The notes under the pieces were generated by a model that searched no databases, was not told the origin of the DNA, and saw only the letters and a program-made list of their open reading frames with translations. This document shows positions 26,812-34,930 of a DNA stretch of 64,000 bases, in pieces. Every line of letters starts with the position of its first letter. Within the stretch, counting starts at the first letter, position 1. The stretch spans positions 558,001-622,000 of the forward strand of contig NZ_JAOEFX010000003.1 of NCBI RefSeq assembly GCF_025421775.1, read 5' to 3'. Both the position numbers and the translations under genes were made by a program. Source of the DNA: Paenarthrobacter aurescens (GTDB lineage Bacteria; Actinomycetota; Actinomycetes; Actinomycetales; Micrococcaceae).

Positions 26812-27612
26812 ATGGCCGGCATCTGCGTAGCGGGAGGCACTGGCCAAGTCGGCCGGGAAGTTGTCAGGCGTGCCATTGCCGCGGGGCATGCGGTGACCGT
26901 CCTGTCCCGCCATGTGCCGCCTGCCGGCTCGGAGAAGCATCACGACGGCGCTATTTACTGTGCGGGCGACGTCACCACAGGGGAGGGGCTGGCTGCCGCG
27001 TTGGCAGGTGCCGACGTCGTTATCGACTGCCTCGAAGGCCAGTTCGGAAAGGCCCAAAAGAAATTCGCCGACGGCGGCGCCAGGCTTCTGGCCACAGCGC
27101 ACCTGGCTGACGTGCCGAAGGCCGTGGCGTTGTCCATCGTTAACTGCGATTTGAGCACCTTCCCGTACTACGTCTCCAAGGCGGACAAGGAGCGAATGTA
27201 CTCTGAGTCTCCGCTGGAAACCGTGGTGGTCCGGGCCACCCAGTTCCATGGCCTTGTGGCCATGCTTTTTTCCGCGGGTGCCAAGGTTCTTGTAATACCG
27301 GCCTTTAGGGAGACCAGGTTCCAGTCCATCTCACCCGCGGATGTAGCAAGGGCGTTGCTTGACGCAGCCTTGGAAGCCCCGAGGGTGGAGCGGCACCGTG
27401 TGCGCACGGTAGGCGGTCCGGAGGTGCTCACCATGAGGCAGATGGCGGAGTTGTGGAAGGCGGCTACAGGCTCGCGCGGCAGGATCGTGGAGCTGCGGTT
27501 GCCCGGTGCGATGGGTGCCTTCCTCCGCGCCGGCAAAAACCTTATCCCCGGCCAATCGGGTGGCACGGAGACGTTCGTGTCGTGGTTGGAAAAGCGGCAG
27601 GAAAGTTTGTAG
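26812..27612 (+). CDS. NmrA/SDR-type NAD(P)-binding protein
   Basis: 266 aa atypical short-chain dehydrogenase. The Rossmann motif VAGGTGQVGREVVRRA is at residues 5-20, with an NmrA-like middle (GADVVIDCLEGQFG) and YYVSKADKERMYSESPLETVVVRATQFHG, where the YxxxK-like YYVSK could be the remnant active site. The C-terminus has RTVGGPEVLTMRQMAELW as in quinone or nucleoside-diphosphate-sugar reductases. Six bp after the upstream gene, so probably co-transcribed. Substrate unknown. Confidence 0.85.
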   Translation: MAGICVAGGTGQVGREVVRRAIAAGHAVTVLSRHVPPAGSEKHHDGAIYCAGDVTTGEGLAAALAGADVVIDCLEGQFGKAQKKFADGGARLLATAHLADVPKAVALSIVNCDLSTFPYYVSKADKERMYSESPLETVVVRATQFHGLVAMLFSAGAKVLVIPAFRETRFQSISPADVARALLDAALEAPRVERHRVRTVGGPEVLTMRQMAELWKAATGSRGRIVELRLPGAMGAFLRAGKNLIPGQSGGTETFVSWLEKRQESL

Positions 27613-27650
27613 CCTAGGGACACTGGCCTGGCCGCCAACGGCCGGACCCA

Positions 27651-27723
27651 GGGGCTATAGCTCAGTTGGTAGAGCGCTTCGTTCGCATCGAAGAGGTCAG
27701 GAGTTCGAATCTCCTTAGCTCCA
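27651..27723 (+). tRNA. tRNA-Ala (anticodon CGC)
   Basis: Full cloverleaf of 73 nt. The acceptor stem is GGGGCTA/TAGCTCC with the G3-U70 pair that identifies alanine tRNAs. D-arm GCTC/GAGC, anticodon stem CTTCG/CGAAG with loop TTCGCAT (anticodon CGC), and T-arm AGGAG-TTCGAAT-CTCCT. Discriminator A; CCA is not encoded. Confidence 0.96.
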
Positions 27724-28000
27724 CGGACTTTCCCCATATGAACTCCCTGCCGCGGGTCGCCGCTAACGATGGCGAGGCAGGTAGAAGGCGCTTCGGTTGC
27801 TGTGAAAAGACGAGTACCAACTACTCGTGCGCCTGCACCTTTGGCTCGTCTTTACTGAATCCAGCGGTTCCACGCCACGGTCAATGACCCCCCTCGTTTG
27901 CCGGGGCGGCCCAAGGTTCCGCGGCCGGGGCCGGACGGCATCACCCAGAAGTGCCGTCCGGTCCTGCGCTACAAGTGTTCCCGCCAGCCCGGTCTCATCA
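27724..28000 (+). other. Gene-free 277-bp region with strong hairpins downstream of tRNA-Ala
   Basis: No convincing ORF. At 27806-27853 three matching segments can form alternative stems: AAAGACGAG pairs with CTCGTCTTT (27845-27853), or ACGAGTA (27810-27816) pairs with TACTCGT (27822-27828). At 27931-27961 CCGGACGGCA and TGCCGTCCGG form a perfect 10-bp hairpin with an 11-nt loop. Either could end the tRNA transcript; no integrase or direct-repeat att site was seen. Confidence 0.5.
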
Positions 28001-28050
28001 TTGTCTCGACATTTCTGCGGGTATATCGTTAACTATCGTTTAGTATCGTT
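28001..28050 (+). promoter_or_regulatory. padR-type promoter with three-copy operator-like repeat
   Basis: -35 TTGTCT (28001-28006), 17-bp spacer, -10 TATCGT (28024-28029). TATCGTT occurs three times at exact 10-bp steps: 28024-28030, 28034-28040 and 28044-28050. The copies overlap the -10 and start site on one helix face, so a bound regulator, most simply PadR itself, would block transcription. Confidence 0.6.
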
Positions 28051-28073
28051 CGCAACCCCCAGAGGTGAGCTTG

Positions 28074-28610
28074 ATGCACAATTCTTTTCCTGCAAACGGA
28101 TTCATGGGCAACAACCTGGACGGCATGTGGCAAGCCGTCGAAGAGTTCCGGTCACGGTTCGAGAAGCGCTCAGGGACGCGGGCCGGCCGCGGTGAGTTGA
28201 GGACCGCCATTCTGGCTCTCCTCGCTGAACGTCCCATGCACGGATACCAGATCATCCGTGAAATCGAGGAGCGCAGCGGTGGCAACTGGAAGCCCAGCGC
28301 CGGTTCCGTATACCCAGCCCTTCAATTGCTGGCAGATGAGGGCTTCGTCAGCTCAGAGGAATCCAGTGGCCGCAAAATCTACTCGTTGACGGAAGCTGGC
28401 CGGGAGGACGTTGCAAGCGCCGAAACGGCAGCACCTTGGGAGTCCGCTGGCAACACATCAGGTTTCGCGGCACTGCCCAAGGCCGGCGTGGAACTGGCCC
28501 AGGCAGCTGCCCAGGTTGGCCGTACGGGAACACCCAAGCAGGTACAGGAGGCTGTGACGGTGCTCGAAGAAGCCCGACGCCGGCTGTACTCGATCCTCGC
28601 CCAGGACTGA
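28074..28610 (+). CDS. PadR-family transcriptional regulator
   Basis: 178 aa. After a short N-terminal extension comes the PadR winged helix: RTAILALLAERPMHGYQIIREI, then WKPSAGSVYPALQLLADEGFV and the wing SSGRKIYSLTEAGRE. The C-terminal half (about residues 110-178) is helical and probably dimerises. ATG 28074 is chosen because AGAGGTGAG ends just upstream; a GTG at 28065 would fall inside that ribosome site. Repeat-rich operator upstream suggests autoregulation. The kinase-like gene follows within 6 bp and may be a target in the same operon. Confidence 0.9.
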   Translation: MHNSFPANGFMGNNLDGMWQAVEEFRSRFEKRSGTRAGRGELRTAILALLAERPMHGYQIIREIEERSGGNWKPSAGSVYPALQLLADEGFVSSEESSGRKIYSLTEAGREDVASAETAAPWESAGNTSGFAALPKAGVELAQAAAQVGRTGTPKQVQEAVTVLEEARRRLYSILAQD

Positions 28611-28615
28611 AAGGG

Positions 28616-30325
28616 GTGACGTCGGTTCGGCGCGACCGGGCAATTCCCATGGCCGGCGCCGGGGGCGCCCGTGCCCGGTATCGTCGAATCCTGCGGTTTG
28701 CCGCATGGAATCTCGCTGTCACGTGGTGGTTTGAACTCTTCCTGCCTCGGCTGGGCCTGCGACGCGTCACGGAACGCAACCGGGCCCGGAGGATGAGGCG
28801 ATTTGCGCAGCGATTCCATGATCTCGCTGTGGAGCTTGGTGGCCTGATGATCAAGGTGGGCCAGTTCATGTCGTCCCGCCTTGATGTGCTGCCACCGGAG
28901 ATCACCAAGGAACTCGAAGGGCTCCAGGACGAGGTACCACCGGTACCGTTCCAAGAGATCCGTGCGTTGGCTGAGGAAGAGCTGGGGGCGCCCCTGGAGG
29001 CGGTGTTTTCCTCGGTCGATGAGATACCTATCGCCGCAGCATCGCTCGGCCAAGCCCATCGTGCGAAACTTCATCCCGCCAATGCGGCGGACACCGGCCT
29101 CAGCAGTGTGGTCTTCAAGGTGCAGAGGCCTGGCATCGCTGAAATTGTCGACGTCGATCTGGCCGCTCTGCGGAAAGTTGGCGGCTGGCTGAGCCGCATC
29201 CGGATCGTGTCCAACCGCGCCGACGTACCTGCCCTGGTCAACGAGTTTGCCCAGACCAGCCTGGAGGAAATCGACTACCTGAACGAGGCCGCAAATTCAG
29301 AGCGCTTTGCCGCTGACTTCGCGGAGGACGCCCGGGTGACGGTTCCTGGTGTGGTCTGGGAACGGACCACCCGCCGCGTGCTGACCCTCGAAGATGTCAC
29401 AGCCATCAAGATCACTGATGCGGAGTCGCTGCGGGTTGCGGGGATAGACCCCTCGACGGTTGCCCCGGTGTTTGCCGCCGTGATGTTTGACCAGCTGTTC
29501 ACCAACGGCTTCTTCCATGCCGACCCGCATCCTGGCAATATCTTTGTCACCCCCGGTACCGGCCCGGCAGGTCATCCGTGGAAGCTGACCTTCATCGACT
29601 TCGGCATGATGGGCGAGGTTCCCGAAAAGACTCGCAGCGGACTGCGCAAGCTCCTGATCGCGGCAGCATCGCGTGATGGAAAGGGTTTGGTATCCGCTAT
29701 CAGCGATGTCGGGGTGCTGATGCCGTCGGCCGATTCAGCTGAACTGGAGCGCGCCATGACCCAGCTCTTCGCACGCTTTGGCGGCATGGGTTTCGCCGAG
29801 CTTCGCGATGTGGATCCGCGGGAGTTCCGCGACTTTGGGGCGGAGTTCGGCACCGTGATCAGATCGCTTCCGTTTCAGTTGCCGGAAAATTTTCTGCTGA
29901 TCATCCGTGCCATGTCGCTGACATCGGGTGTGTGCAGTTCGCTGGATGCCCGCTTCAACCTGTGGAACTCAGTGGAACCCTACGCGGCCCAGCTGCTGCG
30001 CGACGAGCGTGGCAACCTCATCAACGACGTCGCAGCACAGGCGTTCGACGCCGCGGCCCTCGCCTTGCGCCTGCCAAAACGGCTGGACGGATTGGTCTCT
30101 CAACTGGAGGACGGCTCCCTGCAGGTATCCAATCGCCGGCTCGAACGGCAGATGGCCAGGCTCATCCGATTGGTCCGGCGGGCAGTAAGCGCAGTGATCT
30201 TCGGAGCGACGCTGATCTCCGGGTCCGTGGTCCGTGCCGATGACGTGGTGCTCGGCAACGTGCTGATGATCGTTTCCGTGGTGCCGCTGCTCTTCGCATT
30301 GTGGTCGGGCCGCCGTCGCGTGTGA
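28616..30325 (+). CDS. ABC1/ADCK/UbiB-family protein kinase-like membrane protein
   Basis: 569 aa. All signature motifs of the UbiB family are present: KxGQ (LMIKVGQFMSSR), the Ala-rich loop AAASLGQAHRA, the lysine in VVFKVQRPG, HADPHPGNIF and the metal-binding DFG (FIDFGMMG). Two C-terminal hydrophobic helices (AVSAVIFGATLISGSVV and VLLMIVSVVPLLFAL-like) anchor it. Related proteins support quinone or lipid metabolism through ATPase activity. The start is uncertain: GTG 28616 is used, and ATG 28649 is equally likely and better conserved in position. Probably in one operon with padR. Confidence 0.9.
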   Translation: MTSVRRDRAIPMAGAGGARARYRRILRFAAWNLAVTWWFELFLPRLGLRRVTERNRARRMRRFAQRFHDLAVELGGLMIKVGQFMSSRLDVLPPEITKELEGLQDEVPPVPFQEIRALAEEELGAPLEAVFSSVDEIPIAAASLGQAHRAKLHPANAADTGLSSVVFKVQRPGIAEIVDVDLAALRKVGGWLSRIRIVSNRADVPALVNEFAQTSLEEIDYLNEAANSERFAADFAEDARVTVPGVVWERTTRRVLTLEDVTAIKITDAESLRVAGIDPSTVAPVFAAVMFDQLFTNGFFHADPHPGNIFVTPGTGPAGHPWKLTFIDFGMMGEVPEKTRSGLRKLLIAAASRDGKGLVSAISDVGVLMPSADSAELERAMTQLFARFGGMGFAELRDVDPREFRDFGAEFGTVIRSLPFQLPENFLLIIRAMSLTSGVCSSLDARFNLWNSVEPYAAQLLRDERGNLINDVAAQAFDAAALALRLPKRLDGLVSQLEDGSLQVSNRRLERQMARLIRLVRRAVSAVIFGATLISGSVVRADDVVLGNVLMIVSVVPLLFALWSGRRRV

Positions 30326-30354
30326 CAACAAGCTTGCGCTACCTGCCGGCGTCG

Positions 30355-30360
30355 TAGACT
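30355..30360 (+). promoter_or_regulatory. Leaderless-type -10 box of the UspA gene
   Basis: TAGACT, six nt before GTG 30367. TTGCGC at 30334-30339 (15-bp spacer) may be the -35. Confidence 0.55.
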
Positions 30361-30366
30361 TGCCCT

Positions 30367-30891
30367 GTGACTGAGACCCCCGAACCTCGTCCCGAGGCCT
30401 CCCGCACCATGACTGGCCCCATCGTGGTAGGTGTCATGCCCGGGCAACGACCAGTCGTGCTCGAGCAAGCAGCCCAAGTAGCGGCTGGTGCCGGGTTGCC
30501 ATTGGTATGTGCCTTCGTGGACGTCACGGTGTATCCGGTGGACGGCAGCACCGGAGGCCCAGCTGCCCCGATTGATCCCGACGGTTTTGATGACGCCCCC
30601 CAGGAATTCCCGGAATCGCTACAGACTGCCATCGCCTCACAACTGGCCGGCAGCGGTGTCCGATGGTCCATGGTCCGGCTGGCGGGCGAGACCGCGCGCG
30701 CGTTGGCCCGGGAGGCTGAGGACATAGGTGCGTCCATGATCGTGGTTGGCACCCGGGAACACACACTGACCGCTGTTCTGAAAGACGTAACAGCCGGTTC
30801 GGTGGCCCGTCACCTGTTCCATCGCCAGGACGTGCCCGTACTCGTTGTTCCCGTAAATCCCCGGGTCCCGGATGACGATGACGACGACTGA
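30367..30891 (+). CDS. Universal stress protein (UspA family)
   Basis: 174 aa, single Usp domain. The N-terminal strand GPIVVGVMPGQRP is followed by an insertion with a Gly/Pro-rich loop (residues 60-80) and the C-terminal MIVVGTREHTLTAVLKDVTAGSVARHLFHRQDVPVLVV. The usual ATP-binding G-2x-G-9x-G(S/T) is degenerate (GTREHTLTAVLKDVTAGS), so nucleotide binding is uncertain. Ends in an Asp run. Overlaps the first crcB gene, so stress response and fluoride efflux may be co-expressed. Confidence 0.85.
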   Translation: MTETPEPRPEASRTMTGPIVVGVMPGQRPVVLEQAAQVAAGAGLPLVCAFVDVTVYPVDGSTGGPAAPIDPDGFDDAPQEFPESLQTAIASQLAGSGVRWSMVRLAGETARALAREAEDIGASMIVVGTREHTLTAVLKDVTAGSVARHLFHRQDVPVLVVPVNPRVPDDDDDD

Positions 30892-31309
30892 CGCCAAGCG
30901 TCCGGTCCACTTTCACTGGAGATTTATCGGCCTTGTTGCCGCCGGTGGTGTGCTGGGAGCCCTCGCCCGGTACGGTCTGGGATTGGTGATCCCGGCGCCA
31001 GGAGCCTGGCCGCTTCCCACCTTGATAATCAACCTGACTGGCGCTTTGGCGCTTGGCGCGTTGCTGGAAGGGCTCTCCCGCAGGGGGCCCGACGTCGGCA
31101 GTCGCCGTGTTCTGCGTCTTGCCTTGGGTACGGGGTTCCTGGGCGCTTACACCACTTACAGCACACTCGCACTGGACGCAGTACATCTATTCGCCGCGGG
31201 CGCGGCGCCTGCGGCCGCGGGCTATCTTCTCGCCAGCCTCCTTGGTGGCGCGGCGGCCACCACAGCGGGAATCTGGCTTGGCGCCTGGCAGCACAGGCGC
31301 GCACAATGA
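30872..31309 (+). CDS. crcB: CrcB/FluC fluoride channel subunit 1
   Basis: 145 aa, four hydrophobic helices. Family motifs: AAGGVLGALARYGLG, TLIINLTGALALGALLEG and GFLGAYTTYSTLALD. Paired CrcB proteins form heterodimeric fluoride channels in many Gram-positive bacteria. Starts at ATG 30872 (or 30878) inside the end of the uspA-type gene, with a 20-nt overlap. No fluoride riboswitch was found upstream. Confidence 0.92.
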   Translation: MTMTTTDAKRPVHFHWRFIGLVAAGGVLGALARYGLGLVIPAPGAWPLPTLIINLTGALALGALLEGLSRRGPDVGSRRVLRLALGTGFLGAYTTYSTLALDAVHLFAAGAAPAAAGYLLASLLGGAAATTAGIWLGAWQHRRAQ

Positions 31310-31677
31310 CGGTCATCCTGCTTGCTTTGTCTGGTGGGGCCGGCGCAGCGGTCCGGTTCGTCGTAGACGGGTTGGTCCGCTCGCGCCTGAAGACGGCCCT
31401 CCCTTGGGGGACTGTCGTCATCAACATCTCGGGATCCCTGCTGCTTGGCTTCCTGGCCGGTCTTGTCATGCGGGGCCAAGCACCGGAATCCCTCCTTCTG
31501 ATTCTCGGCACAGGATTCCTTGGCGGGTACACCACGTTCAGCACGGCCAGCCTGGAGACCATCCGGTTGGTCCAAAGCGGAAGGACGGGACTGGCACTTG
31601 TCAATGGCGTAGGCTCCATGGCCGCCAGCGTTCTGGCCGCGGCTGGAGGTATCGGACTGAGCCTTCTCCTGCGCTGA
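31306..31677 (+). CDS. crcB: CrcB/FluC fluoride channel subunit 2
   Basis: 123 aa, four helices with GGAGAAVRFVVDGLV, TVVINISGSLLLGFLAG and GFLGGYTTFSTASLE. The ATGA overlap with subunit 1 gives translational coupling and fits a heterodimer. The key Asn (INxxG) and the TTFS element are intact in both subunits. Confidence 0.93.
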   Translation: MTVILLALSGGAGAAVRFVVDGLVRSRLKTALPWGTVVINISGSLLLGFLAGLVMRGQAPESLLLILGTGFLGGYTTFSTASLETIRLVQSGRTGLALVNGVGSMAASVLAAAGGIGLSLLLR

Positions 31678-31730
31678 GATCGCCCTGGTTTGTGGCGAAC
31701 TTCACCACCAAAGGAGCCTCTGCCCGCCTG

Positions 31731-31736
31731 TAGGAT
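31731..31736 (+). promoter_or_regulatory. Leaderless-type -10 box of the ferritin gene
   Basis: TAGGAT, six nt before ATG 31743. Confidence 0.55.
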
Positions 31737-31742
31737 CGAGCC

Positions 31743-32273
31743 ATGGCTAAGAAGACTTTCAATGAGCTGTTGTCCGCCCAGGTCGCCAACGAGTTTGCGG
31801 CCTCCCAGCAGTACATAGCGGTGGCTGTGTACTTTGACGGCGAGGATTTGCCGCAACTTGCCAGGCACTTCTACCGCCAGTCCCTTGAGGAGCGGAACCA
31901 CGCCATGATGATGGTCCAGTACATGCTGGACCGCGACGTGCACGTTGAGATCCCGGCTATCGGGCCGGTACGCAACAACTTTTCCAATGCCAAGGAACCC
32001 ATCGCCTTGGCGCTGGAGCAGGAGAAGCAGGTCACCCGCGATATCGAGGAAATGTTCCGCGCAGCCCGTGCCGAGGGTGACGCCCTGGGGGAACAGTTCA
32101 TGCTGTGGTTCCTGAAGGAACAGGTTGAGGAAGTGGCTTCCATGACCACCTTGTTGAACGTCACGGAGCGTGCCGGGAACCTCTTCGACATCGAGAACTA
32201 CGTTGCACGGGAGACTGTTGGTGACGGCGGAAATGACGCAAGCGCGCCGTCCGCAGCCGGCGGCGTGATCTAG
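31743..32273 (+). CDS. bfrB: Ferritin, BfrB type
   Basis: 176-aa non-haem ferritin closely resembling mycobacterial BfrB. Features include NEFAASQQYIAVAVYFDGEDLPQLARHFYRQSLEERNHAMMM, with the diiron ligands of the ExxH motif (EERNH), and the later helix LGEQFMLWFLKEQVEEV. Oxidises Fe(II) and stores iron in a 24-mer shell, protecting against Fenton chemistry. The C-terminus extends past the helical bundle (about residues 160-176, Gly/Ala-rich), as in BfrB. Leaderless promoter signature; strong terminator downstream. Confidence 0.95.
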   Translation: MAKKTFNELLSAQVANEFAASQQYIAVAVYFDGEDLPQLARHFYRQSLEERNHAMMMVQYMLDRDVHVEIPAIGPVRNNFSNAKEPIALALEQEKQVTRDIEEMFRAARAEGDALGEQFMLWFLKEQVEEVASMTTLLNVTERAGNLFDIENYVARETVGDGGNDASAPSAAGGVI

Positions 32274-32316
32274 CAGCCAACCCGGATACAGAAGCCAGGT
32301 AAGCGAATCCAGTCCA

Positions 32317-32355
32317 GGGGCCGCAGGAAGCTCAGCTTCCGGCGGCCCCTTCTCT
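32317..32355. terminator. Strong terminator between ferritin and zapE
   Basis: GGGGCCGC (32317-32324) pairs with GCGGCCCC (32342-32349). An inner GGAAGC/GCTTCC stem closes a TCA loop and TTCTCTT follows. The loop TCA is the complement of the zapE stop codon, so the hairpin overlaps the end of that gene. Confidence 0.85.
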
Positions 32356-33483
32356 TGCCAGGGCTTCGTCGGCGTCCGAGCGGCCCAGCAAAGACAAGCG
32401 GCTGGCGATTCTCGCGAGATCCACGGGCAGGACACTGCCGGGTGCCTCGAGGTCCCAGTCAAGGGGTCCCGCTCCGATCAGGAACAGCGTGATGTCCTGG
32501 TCATAGAGCACGTCCACCACGTTGCTGAACCGCTGCCATGCCGGTGCGGAAGCCGGGTCACCGTCTGCCGGTGAGGGGACGTCATCGATGATCCATGTCT
32601 TGAAAGTTTCAGCCAAAGCCAAAAAGTCGGAAGTCGACGTGAGACCTCCGCACAGTTCCCCAAAAGCGACCCAGAGGAGGTCGGGGTCGGAATTCTTGAC
32701 CACGATCGGTTGGGTGGTTGGGCTCAACACGCGGCTTTGGGCAGGTTGCGGCCGGAAGAGGCCGAGGCGTCCCAATTGTCGCGCCGTACCGGGGGATACG
32801 ATGCGACCCGAACGGAACGCCTCAAACCCCGCTGAGGGGCTGGTCCCGGCCGCTGGGAAGCGCCGGAAGTCCGAGGGGCCATTGATTTCCACGATGTCCA
32901 TCATCTCTTTGATGGCCTCGATGGTGGGCAGAAAATGCTCATGCCACAAGGGATTTGGCAGCAGGTCGTCCGGGGCGTAATTGGAGGTCACCACCAAAGG
33001 GATGCGACGCTGCGCGGCGGACCGCAACAAGCGGGCCATGAACATGCCGTCGCCCACGTCGTGGACGTGGAACTCGTCAAAGAACAGCACATCGATGTCT
33101 GCCAGCAACGCGTCTACCGATTGCTGGATGGCTGTCCCATTGCCGGCGTCGAAACCGTGTGTTCCGGAGTGCAGCTTGCGGAAAAAATCATGGAAATGGA
33201 CACGACGTTTCCGGGCGTCCAGTCGGCCGTAGAAGCTGTCCATCAGCCAGGTTTTGCCGCGCCCCACCGGTCCGTGGAGGTAAAGGCTTCGTGGTGTCTT
33301 CCGGGAAAGCGTACGACGGCGGCCCGTCACCTGGGCGCCCAAGGTTGCCAATCGCCGGGCTGCTTGCCGCTGACTGGGCTCAAGCTCAAAACCCGACCGC
33401 CCGGCGTCGTGCGCCAGGCCCTCGACCAAAGCCCTGACGGTGTCCTGCGATGCGCGCGGGCCACGAATCAAGGCAGGCGTCAC
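32332..33483 (-). CDS. zapE: Cell division protein ZapE (AFG1-like ATPase)
   Basis: 383 aa P-loop ATPase. Walker A GPVGRGKTWLMD, HFHDFFRKLH after it, Walker B DVLFFDEFHVHD, sensor VVTSNYAPDDLLPNPLWHEHFLPTI. In Escherichia coli ZapE acts at the divisome and mitochondrial AFG1 in membrane protein quality control. The GTG start at 33483 overlaps the corA stop (GTGA), which decides it over longer frames that would run inside corA. The last codons and the stop form part of the terminator. Confidence 0.9.
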   Translation of the reverse strand: MTPALIRGPRASQDTVRALVEGLAHDAGRSGFELEPSQRQAARRLATLGAQVTGRRRTLSRKTPRSLYLHGPVGRGKTWLMDSFYGRLDARKRRVHFHDFFRKLHSGTHGFDAGNGTAIQQSVDALLADIDVLFFDEFHVHDVGDGMFMARLLRSAAQRRIPLVVTSNYAPDDLLPNPLWHEHFLPTIEAIKEMMDIVEINGPSDFRRFPAAGTSPSAGFEAFRSGRIVSPGTARQLGRLGLFRPQPAQSRVLSPTTQPIVVKNSDPDLLWVAFGELCGGLTSTSDFLALAETFKTWIIDDVPSPADGDPASAPAWQRFSNVVDVLYDQDITLFLIGAGPLDWDLEAPGSVLPVDLARIASRLSLLGRSDADEALAREGAAGS

Positions 33484-34475
33484 AGCCAACCCTTGCGCTT
33501 GAAGATGAGGTACATCAGCAGGGCCGCGCCGAACATCAGCGCCACGGCCAGGGGATAGCCGAAGTCCCAGTGCAGCTCGGGCATATGGTCGAAGTTCATT
33601 CCGTACACGCCCGCCACGAAGGACGGGGCGAAAAGGATAGCGGCCCATGAAGAGATCTTCTTGACCTGTTCGTTCTGGGCGGCGCTGGCCTCGTTCTGGC
33701 GGTTGGCAGTCAACGTGCCATCCAGGGTGAGCGCATTCTGCAGCAGGTCCCTGAACGAGTTGACCCGGGAGATGACACGTTGAACGTGGTCCTCGACGTC
33801 ACGGAGGGAACGCTGCAATTCAATGTCCACGCCATACTTTTCGAAGCCTTTTTCCAGGAGGGCCATCATGTCCGGGAGGGGCTGGATGGCCCGTTGGAAC
33901 TGGATCACTTCACGGGCAAGCTCGTAAATACGGCGCGAGACGGCGCTGTCGCCGCTGAAGAGTTGGTCTTCGATCTCGTCGATGTCGTTTTCAAGGCCGG
34001 CCACCACGGGGGCGTAGTCATCCACCACTTGGTCAAGGAGTGCGTAGAGAACGGCCTCGGGGCCATGGCATAGGAGGTCCGGGCGCTTCTCGAGGCGGTG
34101 GCGGACCCGGGCAACTCCACCTGTCTCTGCGTGCCGAATGGTCACCACGAAGTTGGGACCGGTGAATATGTGCAGCTCGCCGAACTCCACCGTCTCGGTG
34201 TCATCGAGGTACCGGGCAGGCCGGAGGACTGTGAACAGGTTGTGGTCGTAGCGCTCGAGTTTGGGCCTTTGGTGCGCAGAGACAGCGTCCTCAACGGCTA
34301 GTTCGTGGAGCCCGAACTCGTGGGCGACGGCGGCCATCTCGTCTTTGGTGGGCCGGTAGAGGCCAATCCAGGCCATGCCGCCATGCTCCGCAAGTGTTTC
34401 AAACGTCTGCTCGAGGGTGTGCGGAGTGGCGGTGCGTACGCCGTCTACGTATACGGCATTGTCGATAATGGTCAC
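33480..34475 (-). CDS. corA: CorA-family magnesium/cobalt transporter
   Basis: 331 aa. Large cytoplasmic alpha/beta N-terminal domain, a long coiled stalk helix (about residues 210-270) and two C-terminal membrane helices joined by the selectivity motif GMN (VYGMNFDHMPELHW). A basic tail KRKGWL ends the protein. The GTG start at 34475 fits TAGCGT seven nt upstream on the minus strand; the frame is open to 34502. Coupled to zapE by GTGA. Confidence 0.93.
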   Translation of the reverse strand: MTIIDNAVYVDGVRTATPHTLEQTFETLAEHGGMAWIGLYRPTKDEMAAVAHEFGLHELAVEDAVSAHQRPKLERYDHNLFTVLRPARYLDDTETVEFGELHIFTGPNFVVTIRHAETGGVARVRHRLEKRPDLLCHGPEAVLYALLDQVVDDYAPVVAGLENDIDEIEDQLFSGDSAVSRRIYELAREVIQFQRAIQPLPDMMALLEKGFEKYGVDIELQRSLRDVEDHVQRVISRVNSFRDLLQNALTLDGTLTANRQNEASAAQNEQVKKISSWAAILFAPSFVAGVYGMNFDHMPELHWDFGYPLAVALMFGAALLMYLIFKRKGWL

Positions 34476-34482
34476 TGGTTGA

Positions 34483-34488
34483 ACGCTA
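34483..34488 (-). promoter_or_regulatory. Leaderless-type -10 box of corA
   Basis: TAGCGT on the minus strand, seven nt before GTG 34475. It overlaps the last codons of the DUF1761 gene. Confidence 0.5.
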
Positions 34489-34911
34489 CTGCATGGCTCC
34501 AATGATGGCGCCCGCGATGGTCATGGCCAGGATGTCGTGGCCGGAATCGATCACCGTTACCGCGGAGGGCCGTCCGGCGAAGCCGTTGTGGATCACGTGG
34601 CCACCGGAGCGAAAAATGAGGGCCACGATCAGGGCAAAGAAGCCGCCGGCCAGGAAGGTGTTCAGTTCCAGTGCGCTGATGAGGACGGCGAGGAGAATAC
34701 TGGTCAGGGCTGCTGCCAGCATCATGGGAACCCAAATGCCTGCTCCGCCTTCAATGTTCTTGAGGTCGTCTTCGGTCTTGCCGATCGCCTGCATCCATCT
34801 GCGTCCGAGAACAGCCGGCATGTACCAGACAAAGCCGATCACCATGCTTGACACGAAGGCGAGAAGTACGGCGAGCCAGTTGATCTGGGAAATGTGTGAG
34901 AGCCAATCCAT
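34486..34911 (-). CDS. DUF1761-family membrane protein
   Basis: 141 aa with four hydrophobic helices. The N-terminal INWLAVLLAFVSSMVIGFVWY with the following GRRWMQAIGKTEDDL is characteristic of DUF1761. The second half has LTSILLAVLISALEL and LAMTIAGAIIGAMQ. Function unknown. It has its own leaderless-type -10 (TAGGAT, 34919-34924) seven nt before the ATG, so it can be expressed apart from the upstream regulator gene. Confidence 0.85.
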   Translation of the reverse strand: MDWLSHISQINWLAVLLAFVSSMVIGFVWYMPAVLGRRWMQAIGKTEDDLKNIEGGAGIWVPMMLAAALTSILLAVLISALELNTFLAGGFFALIVALIFRSGGHVIHNGFAGRPSAVTVIDSGHDILAMTIAGAIIGAMQ

Positions 34912-34918
34912 GCCTGAA

Positions 34919-34924
34919 ATCCTA
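34919..34924 (-). promoter_or_regulatory. Leaderless-type -10 box of the DUF1761 gene
   Basis: TAGGAT on the minus strand, seven nt before ATG 34911. Confidence 0.5.
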
Positions 34925-34930
34925 GTCCGT

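Noticed and set aside
27770..27806. Possible partial tRNA copy or attachment site after tRNA-Ala
   Set aside because: A short stretch resembles the D-arm/anticodon stem of the tRNA (GGTAGAAGGCGCTTCGGTT), but it does not copy the tRNA 3' end, and there is no integrase or mobile gene nearby.
30300..30880. Fluoride riboswitch upstream of the crcB pair
   Set aside because: crcB starts inside the uspA-type gene, and I found no sequence matching the fluoride aptamer in the uspA upstream region.
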